Origin: DATFVA01 sp963771705
GTDB taxonomy: Bacteria > Bacteroidota > Ignavibacteria > Ignavibacteriales > Ignavibacteriaceae
Direction of reading: 5' to 3'
Assembly: GCA_963771705.1 (NCBI GenBank)
Contig: CAVYUP010000001.1
Span: 7,243-71,242 of the forward strand
Length of the DNA: 64,000 bases
Part shown: one piece after another, positions 1 to 8,715 of the stretch
How the letters are laid out: every line of letters starts with the position of its first letter
How positions within the stretch are numbered: the first letter of the stretch is position 1
Notes under the pieces: model-generated
Told to the model about the DNA's origin: nothing
Seen by the model: only the letters and a program-made list of their open reading frames with translations
Databases searched by the model: none
Made by a program: the position numbers and the translations under genes

Positions 1-1
1 A

Positions 2-883
2 ATTGATGGAAAAAAGACAGCGTCGGATATACGAGAAGAGCTGAAACAAAAAATTGACGACCTGAAGGCTGAGGGTAAAAATGTTCCCGGACTCGTCACT
101 ATCCTTGTAGGTGAAGACCCTGCTTCACAAGTTTATGTTAGAAGCAAAATAAAGGACTGTGAAGAAATCGGGATGAGAACCAAAGCAGAGTTTCAGCCTG
201 AGGATATTTCCGAGAAAGATCTGCTCGCTCTTGTAAAAAAGTATAATCAAGATTCTGATTTCCACGGTATTCTGGTTCAGCTCCCGCTTCCTGAGCATAT
301 TGATGAAAATAAGATAATAGAGGCCATTTCACCTGAAAAGGATGTAGATGGATTTAGTCCTACAAGCGTTGGAAACCTTGTAATCGGTAAGGATACTTTC
401 GCTTCATGTACGCCGGCAGGAATACAGGAGCTGCTTATAAGGTACAATATCGAAACGAAAGGTAAACATGTAGTAGTACTTGGAAGAAGCAATATTGTGG
501 GAAAACCTATAGCTAATATTATGCTTCAGAAAAAGGAGCATGCCAATTCAATTGTTACTATCTGTCATTCCGCCGCAAAAAATCTCCGGGATTATACAAA
601 ACAGGCAGATATCCTTATAGCAGCTATCGGACGGGCAGATTTTGTTAAAGAGGATATGGTAAAAGATGGGGTGGTGGTTATAGATGTCGGCATTAACCGC
701 GTGGATGATCCTTCACGACCTAAAGGATACAGACTTACAGGAGATGTAGATTTTGAAAATGTTTCGAAAAAAAGTTCATATATTACACCTGTTCCGGGTG
801 GTGTAGGACCAATGACGCGTGCTATGCTGCTTCAGAACACCTTTAAAGCTTATCAAAAATACGGTGGTCAGTATGAAGTATGA
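2..883 (+). CDS. folD: Bifunctional methylenetetrahydrofolate dehydrogenase/cyclohydrolase FolD, 5' end cut by window edge
   Basis: FolD interconverts 5,10-methylene-THF and 10-formyl-THF in cytoplasmic one-carbon metabolism. The frame is open from base 2 and gives 293 residues, so only a few N-terminal residues are missing compared with the usual 285-300. Family signatures are visible: the catalytic Tyr-x-x-x-Lys (YVRSK, near base 140), the substrate-loop QLPLP, the Rossmann segment GRSNIVGKP and the C-terminal PVPGGVGPMT. The internal ATG at 173 is not the true start because conserved FolD sequence continues upstream of it. The stop overlaps the deoC start by 11 bases, which suggests translational coupling at the head of a dense operon. 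Confidence 0.96.
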   Translation: MDGKKTASDIREELKQKIDDLKAEGKNVPGLVTILVGEDPASQVYVRSKIKDCEEIGMRTKAEFQPEDISEKDLLALVKKYNQDSDFHGILVQLPLPEHIDENKIIEAISPEKDVDGFSPTSVGNLVIGKDTFASCTPAGIQELLIRYNIETKGKHVVVLGRSNIVGKPIANIMLQKKEHANSIVTICHSAAKNLRDYTKQADILIAAIGRADFVKEDMVKDGVVVIDVGINRVDDPSRPKGYRLTGDVDFENVSKKSSYITPVPGGVGPMTRAMLLQNTFKAYQKYGGQYEV

Positions 884-1724
884 TATATCAACAGAAGAAG
901 TTTCACAGGAATTTTTAGAAAAAACGTTACGCGACTTCTACTGCAAAACAGAGTCATGTAAGGGGTGGGAGACAAATGTTGTTACTCAGCCTGAAGCTGT
1001 GAAGAATATTGTAGATGTTGGTGCGGAAAGGATTTCTGCCGGTATCGGGGTAGGACAAGTTCTGCAGGATAAGAAAATAGCGGGAATGATTGATCATACT
1101 GTATTAAAACCGGAAGCTACTCCCGATGATATAACTAAATTATGTGGTGAAGCAAGAAAATATAAATTTGCTTCTGTATGTGTTAATCCTTCCTTCGTAC
1201 CCTTATGCAGCGAACTGCTTAAAGGGAGTGAGGTGAAGGTATGTACGGTGATCGGTTTCCCTCTTGGTGCAACTACAACAGAAGTGAAAAAATTTGAAAC
1301 CAATCAGGCAATCGAAAGTGGTGCCTCGGAAGTTGATATGGTGATAAATATCGGCAGATTGAAAGCCGGTGATTACGATTACGTCTACAATGATATTTTC
1401 CAGGTAGTGCAAACCGCCCAAAAACATCATGTTATTTCAAAAGTTATTCTTGAAACTGCGCTGCTTACTGATGAAGAAAAAATAAAAGCGTGCGTTCTTG
1501 TGAAGAAGGCCGGTGCCGACTTTGTTAAGACTTCAACAGGGTTTTCCAAGGGCGGGGCCACTGTGGGTGATGTTGCTTTGATGAAATATGTCGTTGGGGC
1601 AGGCATGGGAGTTAAAGCATCCGGAGGAATACGTTCCCGGGAAGATGCTGAAGCAATGGTTGCAAGCGGGGCAGACCGTATAGGTGCAAGTGCCAGTGTG
1701 AAGATAGTCCTTGGTGAAACATAA
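873..1724 (+). CDS. deoC: Deoxyribose-phosphate aldolase with N-terminal extension
   Basis: DeoC cleaves 2-deoxyribose-5-phosphate into acetaldehyde and glyceraldehyde-3-phosphate, which salvages deoxynucleosides. The 283-residue product has the TIM-barrel core from about residue 70 (MIDHTVLKPEAT). It carries the Schiff-base lysine in FVKTSTGF, the second active-site lysine in EVDMVINIGRLK, and the phosphate-binding VKASGGIR and GADRIGAS segments. The first 65-70 residues precede the core of the usual ~220-residue enzyme. The ATG at 873 was chosen over one at 819 that lies deep inside folD; initiation near residue 70 cannot be excluded. It overlaps folD by 11 bases. Confidence 0.95.
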   Translation: MKYDISTEEVSQEFLEKTLRDFYCKTESCKGWETNVVTQPEAVKNIVDVGAERISAGIGVGQVLQDKKIAGMIDHTVLKPEATPDDITKLCGEARKYKFASVCVNPSFVPLCSELLKGSEVKVCTVIGFPLGATTTEVKKFETNQAIESGASEVDMVINIGRLKAGDYDYVYNDIFQVVQTAQKHHVISKVILETALLTDEEKIKACVLVKKAGADFVKTSTGFSKGGATVGDVALMKYVVGAGMGVKASGGIRSREDAEAMVASGADRIGASASVKIVLGET

Positions 1725-1769
1725 TTTGATTGTCGGTCTGAACGATGAATCAACGACACGGAGATAACT

Positions 1770-2000
1770 ATGATACTGGATATAATTGTTAAAAAAACAG
1801 ACGACGGATATACCGCCGAGATACCTGGAATAAAGGGATGCGAATCGTGGGCTCATGATGAGGATACCGTTCTGGATAAAATTATCGATCTTGCAGGCTA
1901 TTATCTGAAGATAAGTTCCAGGGATAAATTCAAAATTGACAGAGCTCGCTCAGGTAAAAATAAAATTGTCTATAAATTAGTTTTTAATAAAAGCAGTTAG
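1770..2000 (+). CDS. HicB-like small protein without a HicA partner
   Basis: This 76-residue protein has the HicB/UPF0150 pattern: a short beta strand, then DGYTAEIPGIKGCESWAHDE, then a helix (DKIIDLAGYYL). HicB proteins are usually antitoxins to the RNase HicA, encoded next door. Neither neighbour (deoC, trmH-like) resembles HicA and there is no room for one, so this is an orphan. Its TAG stop shares its last G with the GTG start of the next gene, so it is embedded in a housekeeping operon. A role as a stand-alone regulator or RNA-binding fold is possible but not shown. Confidence 0.7.
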   Translation: MILDIIVKKTDDGYTAEIPGIKGCESWAHDEDTVLDKIIDLAGYYLKISSRDKFKIDRARSGKNKIVYKLVFNKSS

Positions 2001-2587
2001 TGAAAAACGTAAGAACTGAAAAAAGAACCGCTAAAATAAACCGGGTTCTGCGTGCCCGTCAGGATTCACTTCAGGTGGTTCTTGAAAATATACACGATCC
2101 GCATAATGTAAGTGCAATCTTCAGAACCTGCGATGCGGTTGGAGTCCCCAGAATATCACTGGTATATAATGTCGAGCTTTTTCCGAAAATCGGGAAAAAA
2201 TCATCGGCTTCTGCATTCAAATGGGTTGATAAAGATAAATATAAAACTATTGATAAATGCTATTCAGATCTTCACGCCCGAGGATTTAACATATACGCAT
2301 CTGCTTTGAATGCAGATTCTTTGAGTCTTTTTGATCTGGACCTGACTGAAAGAACAGCCATAGTGCTTGGAAACGAACATAGGGGAGTTTCTGAAGAAGC
2401 TGCTGAAGCAGCCGATAGAACATTTATGATACCTATGTTCGGTATGGTTCAGAGTTTAAACGTATCGGTTGCATCTGCTGTTATTCTTTATGAGGCACTG
2501 CGGCAGAGGATGGCAAAAGATATGTATAATTCCGGCGAATTAAATGAAGAATTACGTGAAAAAGCAGAGGACTGGCTCAAAAAATGA
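2000..2587 (+). CDS. trmH: TrmH (SpoU) family tRNA/rRNA 2'-O-methyltransferase
   Basis: The 195-residue protein is a SPOUT methyltransferase that would methylate a ribose 2'-OH using S-adenosylmethionine. The three SpoU motifs are present: motif 1 NVSAIFRTCDAVGV (about residues 37-50), motif 2 GNEHRGVS, and motif 3 IPMFGMVQSLNVSVASA forming the trefoil knot. Size and motif spacing fit tRNA Gm18 methylase TrmH better than the larger RlmB type, but the exact target is inferred. The start is GTG at 2000, overlapping the previous stop by one base. The end overlaps aroA by four bases (ATGA). Confidence 0.85.
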   Translation: MKNVRTEKRTAKINRVLRARQDSLQVVLENIHDPHNVSAIFRTCDAVGVPRISLVYNVELFPKIGKKSSASAFKWVDKDKYKTIDKCYSDLHARGFNIYASALNADSLSLFDLDLTERTAIVLGNEHRGVSEEAAEAADRTFMIPMFGMVQSLNVSVASAVILYEALRQRMAKDMYNSGELNEELREKAEDWLKK

Positions 2588-3873
2588 GTAGAACACAAAC
2601 CTTTTCCAGGATATCGGGTATCAATGGTGAACTTATCCTTCCCGGTGATAAATCAATTTCTCACAGAGCTGTTATGCTGTCGTGCCTGGCCTCCGGAAGA
2701 TCGACAATTAAAAATCTTTCCCGCGGGGAGGATGTTGTTTCATGCATTAAGTGTTTTCGGCAGCTGGGCTTTTCTATTGAGGATAAGGGAGGCACTTTTA
2801 TAATCGAAGGGAAAGGATTCAAAGGAGTAACAAAGTCCCATGATCCACTCGACGCAGGCAACTCCGGTACGCTGGCGAGACTGATAACAGGAATATTAGC
2901 AGCCCAGGATTTTGAAACCACAATAATAGGCGATAGATCTCTTTCTTCAAGACCGATGAAACGAATATTAGTGCCGTTGACCTCTATGGGTGCAAAACTG
3001 ACTGCCACCCCTGATTCTACTCTTCCGATTAATATTTTTCCGTCTGAGAATCTTCATCCTATTCGCTATGAACTTCCGGTAGCTAGTGCCCATGTTAAAA
3101 GTGCGGTTTTACTGGCAGGACTGCATCTTGATGATACGACTGTTGTTGTGGAACAGTGGCCTTCAAGGAATCATACTGAAAGGATGCTGGATCTTAAAAC
3201 TGAGGTTATCGACGGCAAATATTATTCATATGTATCAAAACAGAATTATCCTGGTCCAAAAGATTATTTTATCCCGGGTGATGTCTCCACCGCCGTATAT
3301 TTCGTAATCCTTACTCTTTTGTCAAAAGATTCCGAACTATTAATAAAAGATGTTTCTTTGAACACTTCCAGAACCGGTATCCTTGAAATACTGGCAAAGA
3401 TGGGGGGCGATATTCAGATGCTTAATGAGAAAGAAAACGCCGGTGAGATATACGGCGACATTCATGTTAAAAGCAGCAATTTGAGAAATATCAACCTGGA
3501 AAATTACCCCGTGGTTAATTTTATAGATGAGATTCCCGTTCTTGCCGTTGCAGGCATCTTTGCGGAAGGTAGTTTTGAAATAAGAACAGCAAAGGAATTA
3601 AGATTTAAAGAGAGCGATAGAATCAAAGCTGTCTGCGAAAACCTGAGGCTGATAGGTCTGGATGTTGAAGAATTTGAAGATGGATTTTCAATTTCAGGCA
3701 GTATTACTGAGAGTGATCCCGTGTTCGCAAGTTATGACGACCATCGTATTGCTATGGCTTTCGGTATTTTATCATCTGTGTTGAAAGACGGCGGGAAAGT
3801 TAATAATTTTCAGTGTGTTAAAATATCTAATCCCGGATTCCTTAATCAATTAAACCAGGTAAGTTATGGCTGA
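2584..3873 (+). CDS. aroA: 3-phosphoshikimate 1-carboxyvinyltransferase (EPSP synthase)
   Basis: AroA transfers enolpyruvyl from PEP to shikimate-3-phosphate in the chorismate pathway. At 429 residues it has normal length. Motifs seen: GDKSISHRAVML near the N-terminus, DAGNSGTLARL (PEP binding), RSLSSRPM, GDVSTAVYFV, the catalytic-region LRFKESDRI and DDHRIAMAF. No insertions or breaks are seen. It overlaps the methyltransferase by 4 bases upstream and the ABC ATPase by 8 bases downstream. Confidence 0.97.
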   Translation: MSRTQTFSRISGINGELILPGDKSISHRAVMLSCLASGRSTIKNLSRGEDVVSCIKCFRQLGFSIEDKGGTFIIEGKGFKGVTKSHDPLDAGNSGTLARLITGILAAQDFETTIIGDRSLSSRPMKRILVPLTSMGAKLTATPDSTLPINIFPSENLHPIRYELPVASAHVKSAVLLAGLHLDDTTVVVEQWPSRNHTERMLDLKTEVIDGKYYSYVSKQNYPGPKDYFIPGDVSTAVYFVILTLLSKDSELLIKDVSLNTSRTGILEILAKMGGDIQMLNEKENAGEIYGDIHVKSSNLRNINLENYPVVNFIDEIPVLAVAGIFAEGSFEIRTAKELRFKESDRIKAVCENLRLIGLDVEEFEDGFSISGSITESDPVFASYDDHRIAMAFGILSSVLKDGGKVNNFQCVKISNPGFLNQLNQVSYG

Positions 3874-4969
3874 AGTAGTTCTTAAAAATGTGACAAAGGT
3901 ATATGACGGCGGGCAGATGGCCGCTAAAGACATAAATATTGAGGTGAGAGATAAAGAATTCGTTGTGCTTGTCGGTCCTTCCGGATGCGGTAAGTCTACA
4001 ACACTGCGGATGATTGCAGGTCTTGAGGAAATAACCGAAGGTGAACTGTTCATTGACGGCAAAAAAGTAAATGATGTATCTCCGAAAGACAGAGATATAG
4101 CAATGGTATTTCAGAATTACGCTCTTTATCCTCATATGAGTGTATATGAGAATATGGCCTTCGGTTTGAAGCTTAGGAAATTCGATAAGAATGAAATAAA
4201 GGAAAGGGTTAATGAGGCCGCAAAGATACTTGGACTGGAGGATTACCTGGACAGGAAACCAAAGGCTCTCTCAGGAGGACAGAGGCAGAGGGTAGCCGTC
4301 GGAAGGGCTATCGTGCGCAAACCGAAGGTGTTTCTATTCGATGAGCCCTTAAGCAATCTTGATGCAAAACTCAGGGTGCAGATGCGCACCGAGATATCCA
4401 AACTGCATCAGACCCTGGAGGCTACAATGATTTATGTGACCCACGATCAGACTGAAGCCATGACGATGGGAGACAGAATTGTGATTATGAAAGATGGAGT
4501 TGTTAACCAGGTAGATACACCGTTAAACCTGTACAATAAACCAGCTAACAGATTCGTGGCAGGCTTTATAGGCAGTCCGTCAATGAACTTCATAAAGGGA
4601 AAAATCGAGAATGGAAATGCATTATCTTTCAAGAGTTCAGCAAGCAGCCTGAACTTAGACCTGCCGGCAAATAAGTCGGATCATCTCAGGAAATATGTGA
4701 ATAAGGATGTATGGTTGGGGATAAGACCCGAAGATATATATGATAAAGCCTCATCCGGCAGGAATGATCTTATGAACCTGGATGTGACTCTCGACGTGGT
4801 TGAACCAATGGGAAATGAAATATTTCTCTATTTCCAGCTGGATGAAATGGAGTTTGTTGCAAGAATTCCGGCACGTGAAGAGCCTCCGGCCGGCTCAAAG
4901 AGGAAGCTCATGTTCGATAATGAAAAGCTTCACTTCTTTGATGCTGCCACTGAAGAGGCAATCGTTTAA
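3866..4969 (+). CDS. ugpC: ABC transporter ATP-binding protein, UgpC/MalK type
   Basis: This 367-residue protein is the ATPase of a carbohydrate or polyol ABC importer. It shows Walker A GPSGCGKST, Q-loop FQNYALYPHM, signature LSGGQRQRVAVGRA, Walker B VFLFDEPLSNLD and the switch histidine in VTHDQTEA. After about residue 235 comes the C-terminal TOBE/OB regulatory domain typical of MalK/UgpC/MsmK. No permease or binding-protein genes lie nearby, so it may be a shared ATPase serving transporters encoded elsewhere. The 3' end overlaps the convergent bshC end by four bases. The symbol is family-level; the substrate is not known. Confidence 0.9.
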   Translation: MAEVVLKNVTKVYDGGQMAAKDINIEVRDKEFVVLVGPSGCGKSTTLRMIAGLEEITEGELFIDGKKVNDVSPKDRDIAMVFQNYALYPHMSVYENMAFGLKLRKFDKNEIKERVNEAAKILGLEDYLDRKPKALSGGQRQRVAVGRAIVRKPKVFLFDEPLSNLDAKLRVQMRTEISKLHQTLEATMIYVTHDQTEAMTMGDRIVIMKDGVVNQVDTPLNLYNKPANRFVAGFIGSPSMNFIKGKIENGNALSFKSSASSLNLDLPANKSDHLRKYVNKDVWLGIRPEDIYDKASSGRNDLMNLDVTLDVVEPMGNEIFLYFQLDEMEFVARIPAREEPPAGSKRKLMFDNEKLHFFDAATEEAIV

Positions 4970-6590
4970 AGTTTGATTCCCTGATGCTCAAACTTATTAA
5001 TTGAAAGCTCCTCAAATATTTTTTTGATAAAGTCCGTTCCGTAACGGTATGCAAAATAAATAAAGTTTATTTCCCTTTCCTGAAGGTTTGAAGCAGGAAA
5101 TAGTGCGGTATTTAATTTGTCGATCTGCCTCAAAGTTACTTCATGTTTCTTCTTTTGTGCGTCAAGGGCCTTACCTTTTAATTCTTCAAGATAATGAATG
5201 CTTTTATGTCTGTACTTTGTGCTGGCATCAGCGATTGTCTTATCGAATTCAAAAAGCCTTTCTTTAAGTCTGTCGTATGTCAGATCTATTTCATTCGATA
5301 CCTGCTTGAATACCTCATCGAGTGAATTGGGCGATATTACCTGAATAACTTTGTTCTTCAGTGTCTCCGGCCCGATAAATACATCTTCAAGGTTTAGATC
5401 GTATTTTTCCAGAATTGAAAGAATATTTTTCTCAATAATACTGGCAGAGGATCTTGGGTAAATTATAGGAGGTTCTACATCATAGATGCTGTATAGAGGT
5501 GTTACTTGTGCAAAATAGGATATCTCACTGGGGCCGCCGATATAAAATGCGGTGGGCAGCAGATAGTCCTGGCAGATTGGACGAAGCAGAACATTGGGAG
5601 AAAAACGCTCGGGTTCTTTTTCAATCAATAACTGCAGTTCATCATATGTAAACTTTTTACGTTTCCTTTTCAGCCTGAAATCATTTTCTACGGGCTCAAT
5701 TAAATATCGTCCCTCATCTGTATGAAAAAAGAGGTTGATAGGCCTTACTTTAACCTGGGCATGATATTCTTCTTCAAGTTTGGCACTGACTATTACAAGC
5801 TTTTCTGAATGGGCCCTGAATCCCGATATTTCTTTCTTGAAAATAGGAGTTAAAAGTTTTTTAACTTCAGTATCCTGTGGATCGAAGATGATAAGACCAT
5901 ATTCATCAAAAAGCCAGAAAATTAAATCCCTGAAGGCATCCTTGAAAGTTCTTCCCTCCGGGTAAAAGGATTTTAGTTTACTTAAAATCTCATTTTTAAA
6001 TTCAGTATCTCTTAGTTCAGCGTTAATATCCTCGAAAAACCGGTTTATATCGGCATTAAGCTTCAGGAAGCCGATACTGCCTTTGTTCTCCTCTTCGCTA
6101 ATCTCATCTTCATATGAAATTTTCTTTAGGTTATTATTTTCATCGATTATGTTTATTGATTTTACTTCATCAAAATCATGATCATCTCCCTCGAGCCAGA
6201 ACACCGGAACAAAATGAAAATCATCGTATCTCTCATTCAGACTGCTGCAGAGTTTTATTGCTGTAATTATTTTGTAAAAAGTATAGAGCGGTCCGCCGAG
6301 AATTCCCAGCTGCTGGCCGGTGACAACGGCGAGAGTGGTCTTTTCTTTTAAAGGGACAGATTATTGGCAGTTTTTTCTGAAGCCTGCCGGTCCTTATATT
6401 GATTATTAAGAATATCATGAAGATTACTGCGATTCTCACCCTTTATTTCAGACCGCTTCTTAAAGAGTTTAATATATTCTTCCTTGTCGCGGAAGTTGTA
6501 TTTATAATAACTCTTTACTTTGTCGAAGTTGTAGAGGTAATCAGTAAATAACTGATGTTGATCCGGAAGATCAGCATAATTTATGAACAT
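4966..6590 (-). pseudogene. bshC: Bacillithiol biosynthesis cysteine-adding enzyme BshC, interrupted by a frameshift
   Basis: BshC adds cysteine to glucosaminyl-malate in bacillithiol synthesis. The C-terminal part is open from 6204 to 4966 (412 residues: FWLEGDDHDF, YIGGPSEISYFAQ, a long C-terminal coiled region). The N-terminal part starts at ATG 6590 (MFINYADLPDQ) and stops at 6348. Between them a third frame encodes typical BshC sequence (TTLAVVTGQQLGILGGPLYT, then FVPVFWLEGDD). Adding one T (minus strand) in the T/A run at 6346-6352 restores one frame of 541 codons, the normal family length. The lesion is either a sequencing/assembly error in a short homopolymer or a recent inactivating mutation. 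Internal starts would lack essential N-terminal sequence. Confidence 0.88.
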
Positions 6591-6748
6591 CCTGCACCAC
6601 TCTTTATTATTATTGAATGGAAAAGTAAGAAAAACTCGTTTTCCTAACAAATCTCAGACGGTATCCATAATCTTTAACACGTTACCGGCGGAAATGTTTG
6701 TAAACTGCATGCAATTATTTATTTTCTCATATAAATTAATCGGGTTAA

Positions 6749-7765
6749 ATGGAAATAAATCTCCTCAAATATTTTACCCTAAGAAGGTTCATCAATTCGC
6801 TGAAAATCTTACTTTCATACAATGTTTCGGTTTTGATAAAGAATCCGGTGGTCTGGGGTTTGCCTGTTAGTTATTCGGTTGAACCCACGAACCACTGCAA
6901 TCTTAAATGTCCCGAATGCCCGTCAGGACTAGGAAGTCTTTCCCGTCCCCTGGGTCTTATGAAACAGGAATTCTTTGAGCAGCTCGTCAACGGGATAGGC
7001 CGTGAGGCATTTTATCTTCAGCTCTTTTTTCAGGGGGAACCTTATATCAATAAAAGCCTCCCCCAAATGATAAGGTATGCGCAGGAGAAAAAAATGTATG
7101 TTTCTGTTAGTACAAATGGACATTTTATAAATAAAAGTAATGCAGACAGGATACTTGATGCTGCCCCGGATAAAATAATATACTCAATAGACGGACTTGA
7201 TGAGGAATCCTATCAGAATTACAGGGTGGGGGGAACTTTTGCACAGGCCGATGAAGGACTGCGTGCTTTAACTGCGGGAAAAAGAGCACGTGGAATTAAG
7301 AAACCATTTGTGGAACTGCAGTTTATAGTGATGAAACAGAATGAACATATGCTTGATAAGGTTCTCGAATACGGTAGAGCTGCAGGGGTCGATAAAGTTG
7401 TTTTCAAGACGATGCAGGTATCTTCTTATGAGAATGCTCTTCATTTTTTGCCCGAAAATGAAAAGTACAGGAGGTACGAAGTCGGCAAAGGTACATTCAC
7501 TGTGAAGGGGAAAATGAAGAACAAATGTTTTGCCCTTTGGCGTACTTCTGTTATAACATGGGATGGAAGGGTTGTGCCATGCTGCTTTGATAAAGATGCC
7601 CGCTTTGAAATGGGTAAGTTGAATGGTGATGGGTTTAAGGGAGTATGGACTTCTGCTGAATACCAGAATTTCAGACGGAAGGTTTTATCCGGCAGGAAAG
7701 GGATCAATATGTGTTCAAACTGCACTGAGGGAATGAAAATGAACATACTGGAAGTGGAGCAGTAA
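6749..7765 (+). CDS. Radical SAM protein with SPASM domain
   Basis: This 338-residue protein has the radical SAM CxxxCxxC motif in TNHCNLKCPECPSG (about residues 49-61), followed by GEPYINKSL and a TIM-barrel pattern. The C-terminal part has the auxiliary cluster region (GRVVPCCFDKDARFEMG, then MCSNCTEG) typical of SPASM proteins. Such enzymes use S-adenosylmethionine-derived radicals, often in peptide or glycan modification. The substrate is unknown. It overlaps the following membrane-protein gene by one base (TAATG), and that gene overlaps a glycosyltransferase, so a role in a glycolipid or cell-surface pathway is inferred. Confidence 0.88.
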   Translation: MEINLLKYFTLRRFINSLKILLSYNVSVLIKNPVVWGLPVSYSVEPTNHCNLKCPECPSGLGSLSRPLGLMKQEFFEQLVNGIGREAFYLQLFFQGEPYINKSLPQMIRYAQEKKMYVSVSTNGHFINKSNADRILDAAPDKIIYSIDGLDEESYQNYRVGGTFAQADEGLRALTAGKRARGIKKPFVELQFIVMKQNEHMLDKVLEYGRAAGVDKVVFKTMQVSSYENALHFLPENEKYRRYEVGKGTFTVKGKMKNKCFALWRTSVITWDGRVVPCCFDKDARFEMGKLNGDGFKGVWTSAEYQNFRRKVLSGRKGINMCSNCTEGMKMNILEVEQ

Positions 7766-8715
7766 TGTCGGAAGCAATCCTTGCGATAAAGACTGTATAT
7801 CTTAGGAACCGGAACCTCCTTCTGTTGATGCTTAAGATCCTGACTGCAGCCTGTCTCCTTACATATATATTATATTCAGTAAATATCATCCGGACTATCA
7901 CGGTAATCAGAAATGCAGATAAGTTTTTTCTTTCGGCCGCCTTTGTTCTGAGCTTTGTGAATATCTATCTCCAGTATATGAAATGGAAAATGGTATGCGG
8001 TTATTTCCTTAATGAATATGATCGCGGCAAAATTATTAGTTCTTTGTTTTACGGATTTACTGCGGGTTCATTTACCCCGGCCAGGATCGGGGAATACGCT
8101 GGAAGAGCAGTTCCATTTACGGGTTTGTCTGTTCTCAAAGTATCATCTGCGGTTTTCATTGATAAGTTATTTAGTCTGCTTATTGTCTTTTTAATCGGGT
8201 CTGTTTCTTTTCTTTTTTTTATGAATTTAGGGATATTCTATGCTGCTTTGATAACATTATCATTGCTATTGCTGGCCTTTTACCTGGTTAGAGGTGCTGT
8301 GCTCACTCCATTTTTAAGAAAAATAATTTACAGCTACAGTTGGAGCAGGGACCTGTTTTCAGGACTCACAACACTCAGAAACAGTTCAAGCGAATTCAGG
8401 CTGAAGTTAACTTTCATTTCCTTTCTCTTTTATGCATGTTTTATTTTCCAGTTTGCACTACTGGTCGCTGCGTTTTCTCACCAAAATGATTTTATGAACT
8501 ATATATGGAGCGGTAACCTGGTTATGTTTGTGAAAACTATTATCCCTCCAATTTCCTTCGGCGAACTTGGAATCAGGGAGGGTGCATCGGTCTATTTCTT
8601 AAGGCAGGTCGGTATAAATGCTGCTGCAGGCTTCAATGCTTCTATTTTTCTCTTCCTCATAAATATACTTCTGCCGGCTCTGACAGGTTTGATATTTTTG
8701 CTAAAACGAAAATGA
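7765..8715 (+). CDS. Lysylphosphatidylglycerol synthase TM-domain (UPF0104/YbhN) family membrane protein
   Basis: This integral membrane protein of 316 residues has about eight hydrophobic segments. Family marks include the loop FTPARIGEYAGRAV, which contains the GR.GE.-type motif of LPG_synthase_TM proteins, and the C-terminal PPISFGELGIREGA. Relatives include the flippase half of MprF and stand-alone proteins proposed to move lipids across the inner membrane. There is no aminoacyl-transferase domain. It lies between a radical SAM gene and a GT2 gene with 1- and 4-base overlaps, which suggests handling of a lipid-linked product. The lipid itself cannot be told from sequence. Confidence 0.85.
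   Translation: MSEAILAIKTVYLRNRNLLLLMLKILTAACLLTYILYSVNIIRTITVIRNADKFFLSAAFVLSFVNIYLQYMKWKMVCGYFLNEYDRGKIISSLFYGFTAGSFTPARIGEYAGRAVPFTGLSVLKVSSAVFIDKLFSLLIVFLIGSVSFLFFMNLGIFYAALITLSLLLLAFYLVRGAVLTPFLRKIIYSYSWSRDLFSGLTTLRNSSSEFRLKLTFISFLFYACFIFQFALLVAAFSHQNDFMNYIWSGNLVMFVKTIIPPISFGELGIREGASVYFLRQVGINAAAGFNASIFLFLINILLPALTGLIFLLKRK

Noticed and set aside
6233..6439. Separate 68-codon minus-strand gene between the bshC parts
   Set aside because: It is an out-of-frame reading of bshC; a different frame in the same bases encodes conserved BshC sequence.
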